Origin: Gavia stellata
Lineage: Eukaryota; Chordata; Aves; Gaviiformes; Gaviidae
Assembly (NCBI RefSeq): GCF_030936135.1
Contig: NC_082595.1
Location: 106,309,334-106,373,333 of the forward strand
Direction: 5' to 3'
Length of the DNA: 64,000 bases
Shown: one piece after another, positions 63,683 to 64,000 of the stretch
Position numbering within the stretch: position 1 is the first letter of the stretch
How the letters are laid out: every line of letters begins with the position of its first letter
Translations under genes and position numbers: made by a program
Notes under the pieces: model-generated
The model's database searches: none
What the model saw: only the letters and a program-made list of their open reading frames with translations
What the model was told of the DNA's origin: nothing

Positions 63683-63746
63683 CTCTAGATTACTTCGCAA
63701 CAGCTTCTCTTCTTCCAAATCCTTCTTTAGTCTTTCCAGTTCTCTC
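63683..63746 (-). CDS. CD2AP: CD2AP penultimate coding exon (coiled coil)
   Basis: 64 nt: one base completing a codon, then RELERLKKDLEEEKLLRSNLE, a heptad-patterned coiled coil. The acceptor is ACTACTATTAG, the donor GAG/GTAATA. The segment forms the oligomerisation coiled coil at the C-terminus of CD2AP; its layout parallels the KREIKQLL...LDEEKK helix of CIN85. All earlier CD2AP exons, with the SH3 domains and proline-rich region, lie to the right of this window. The 1175-base intron to the last exon holds nothing notable; a 20-base A-rich run lies at about 63565-63585. Confidence 0.88.
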
Positions 63747-64000
63747 CTAATAGTAGTTAAGATACCAGAAATACGAGTTAGAAGGGGAAAAAATTTCACA
63801 TTACTGAGAACAGTAAGCACAGGTCTTGTTTAAATTTTACATGAGGAAGTCACATAACAACTATCTGATGCTACACCTTATAAGTAAAACTTACATATAA
63901 CTACATGCTCACTCGTGCACTGGTGACCAGTTCAAATTTGGTGGACCACAAGCTTCCACCAACTCTCAACACTTCTTACCTATCACTACACACTTATCCC
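63747..64000 (-). other. CD2AP: CD2AP intron, cut by the window end
   Basis: Intronic sequence upstream of the penultimate exon. No exon or repeat is visible in it. Confidence 0.6.

Overview
This is a bird nuclear genome window, about 64 kb with two gene-bearing ends around a long intergenic block. The avian assignment rests on many 5'-truncated CR1 LINE copies with the typical 3' end built of ATTCTGTGA/ATTCTATGA-type repeats, two solo retroviral LTRs of bird type, compact introns, and three genes whose order matches the vertebrate block CD2AP - ADGRF2/ADGRF4 - OPN5. I cannot name the species.

All three genes are on the minus strand, so the window reads from right to left. At the right edge (62466-63746) lie the last two coding exons of CD2AP, which encode the C-terminal coiled coil, followed by a probable long 3' UTR down to about 60.2 kb. 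Next (54474 down to 49224) is an adhesion GPCR of subfamily F, best called ADGRF4 (GPR115) or its close paralogue ADGRF2. I resolved seven coding exons with consistent splice phases: a signal peptide exon, a 37-nt exon, a Cys-rich exon, a linker and helical exon, one 1365-nt exon with the GAIN/GPS region and seven-helix bundle up to TM7, and two small exons of the cytoplasmic tail. The terminal exon with the stop codon was not found with confidence. At the left edge (257-395) is the first coding exon of OPN5 (neuropsin); the rest of that gene lies beyond position 1.

The roughly 47 kb between OPN5 and ADGRF holds no convincing protein-coding gene. It contains recognisable CR1 copies at 3850-4497, 7554-8250, 13691-13749, 14014-14074, 23736-24520, 38703-38758 and 42660-43156, two older probable CR1 remnants (about 9290-9425 and 28345-28780), two solo LTRs (14156-14686 and about 27205-28135), an ATT microsatellite and several A- or GT-rich tracts. 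Another CR1 piece (54210-54387) sits in the first coding intron of the ADGRF gene, nearly touching its splice donor.

The genes do not form a pathway: OPN5 is a photoreceptor opsin, ADGRF4 an orphan adhesion receptor of epithelia, and CD2AP an actin/endocytosis adaptor. Their shared interest is conserved order and orientation. I saw no unmistakable new biological system. The best unexplained items are a CpG-rich open reading frame inside the first ADGRF intron (53880-54210), a GC-rich possible plus-strand exon at 56864-57064, and the apparent presence of one ADGRF gene where mammals carry two.
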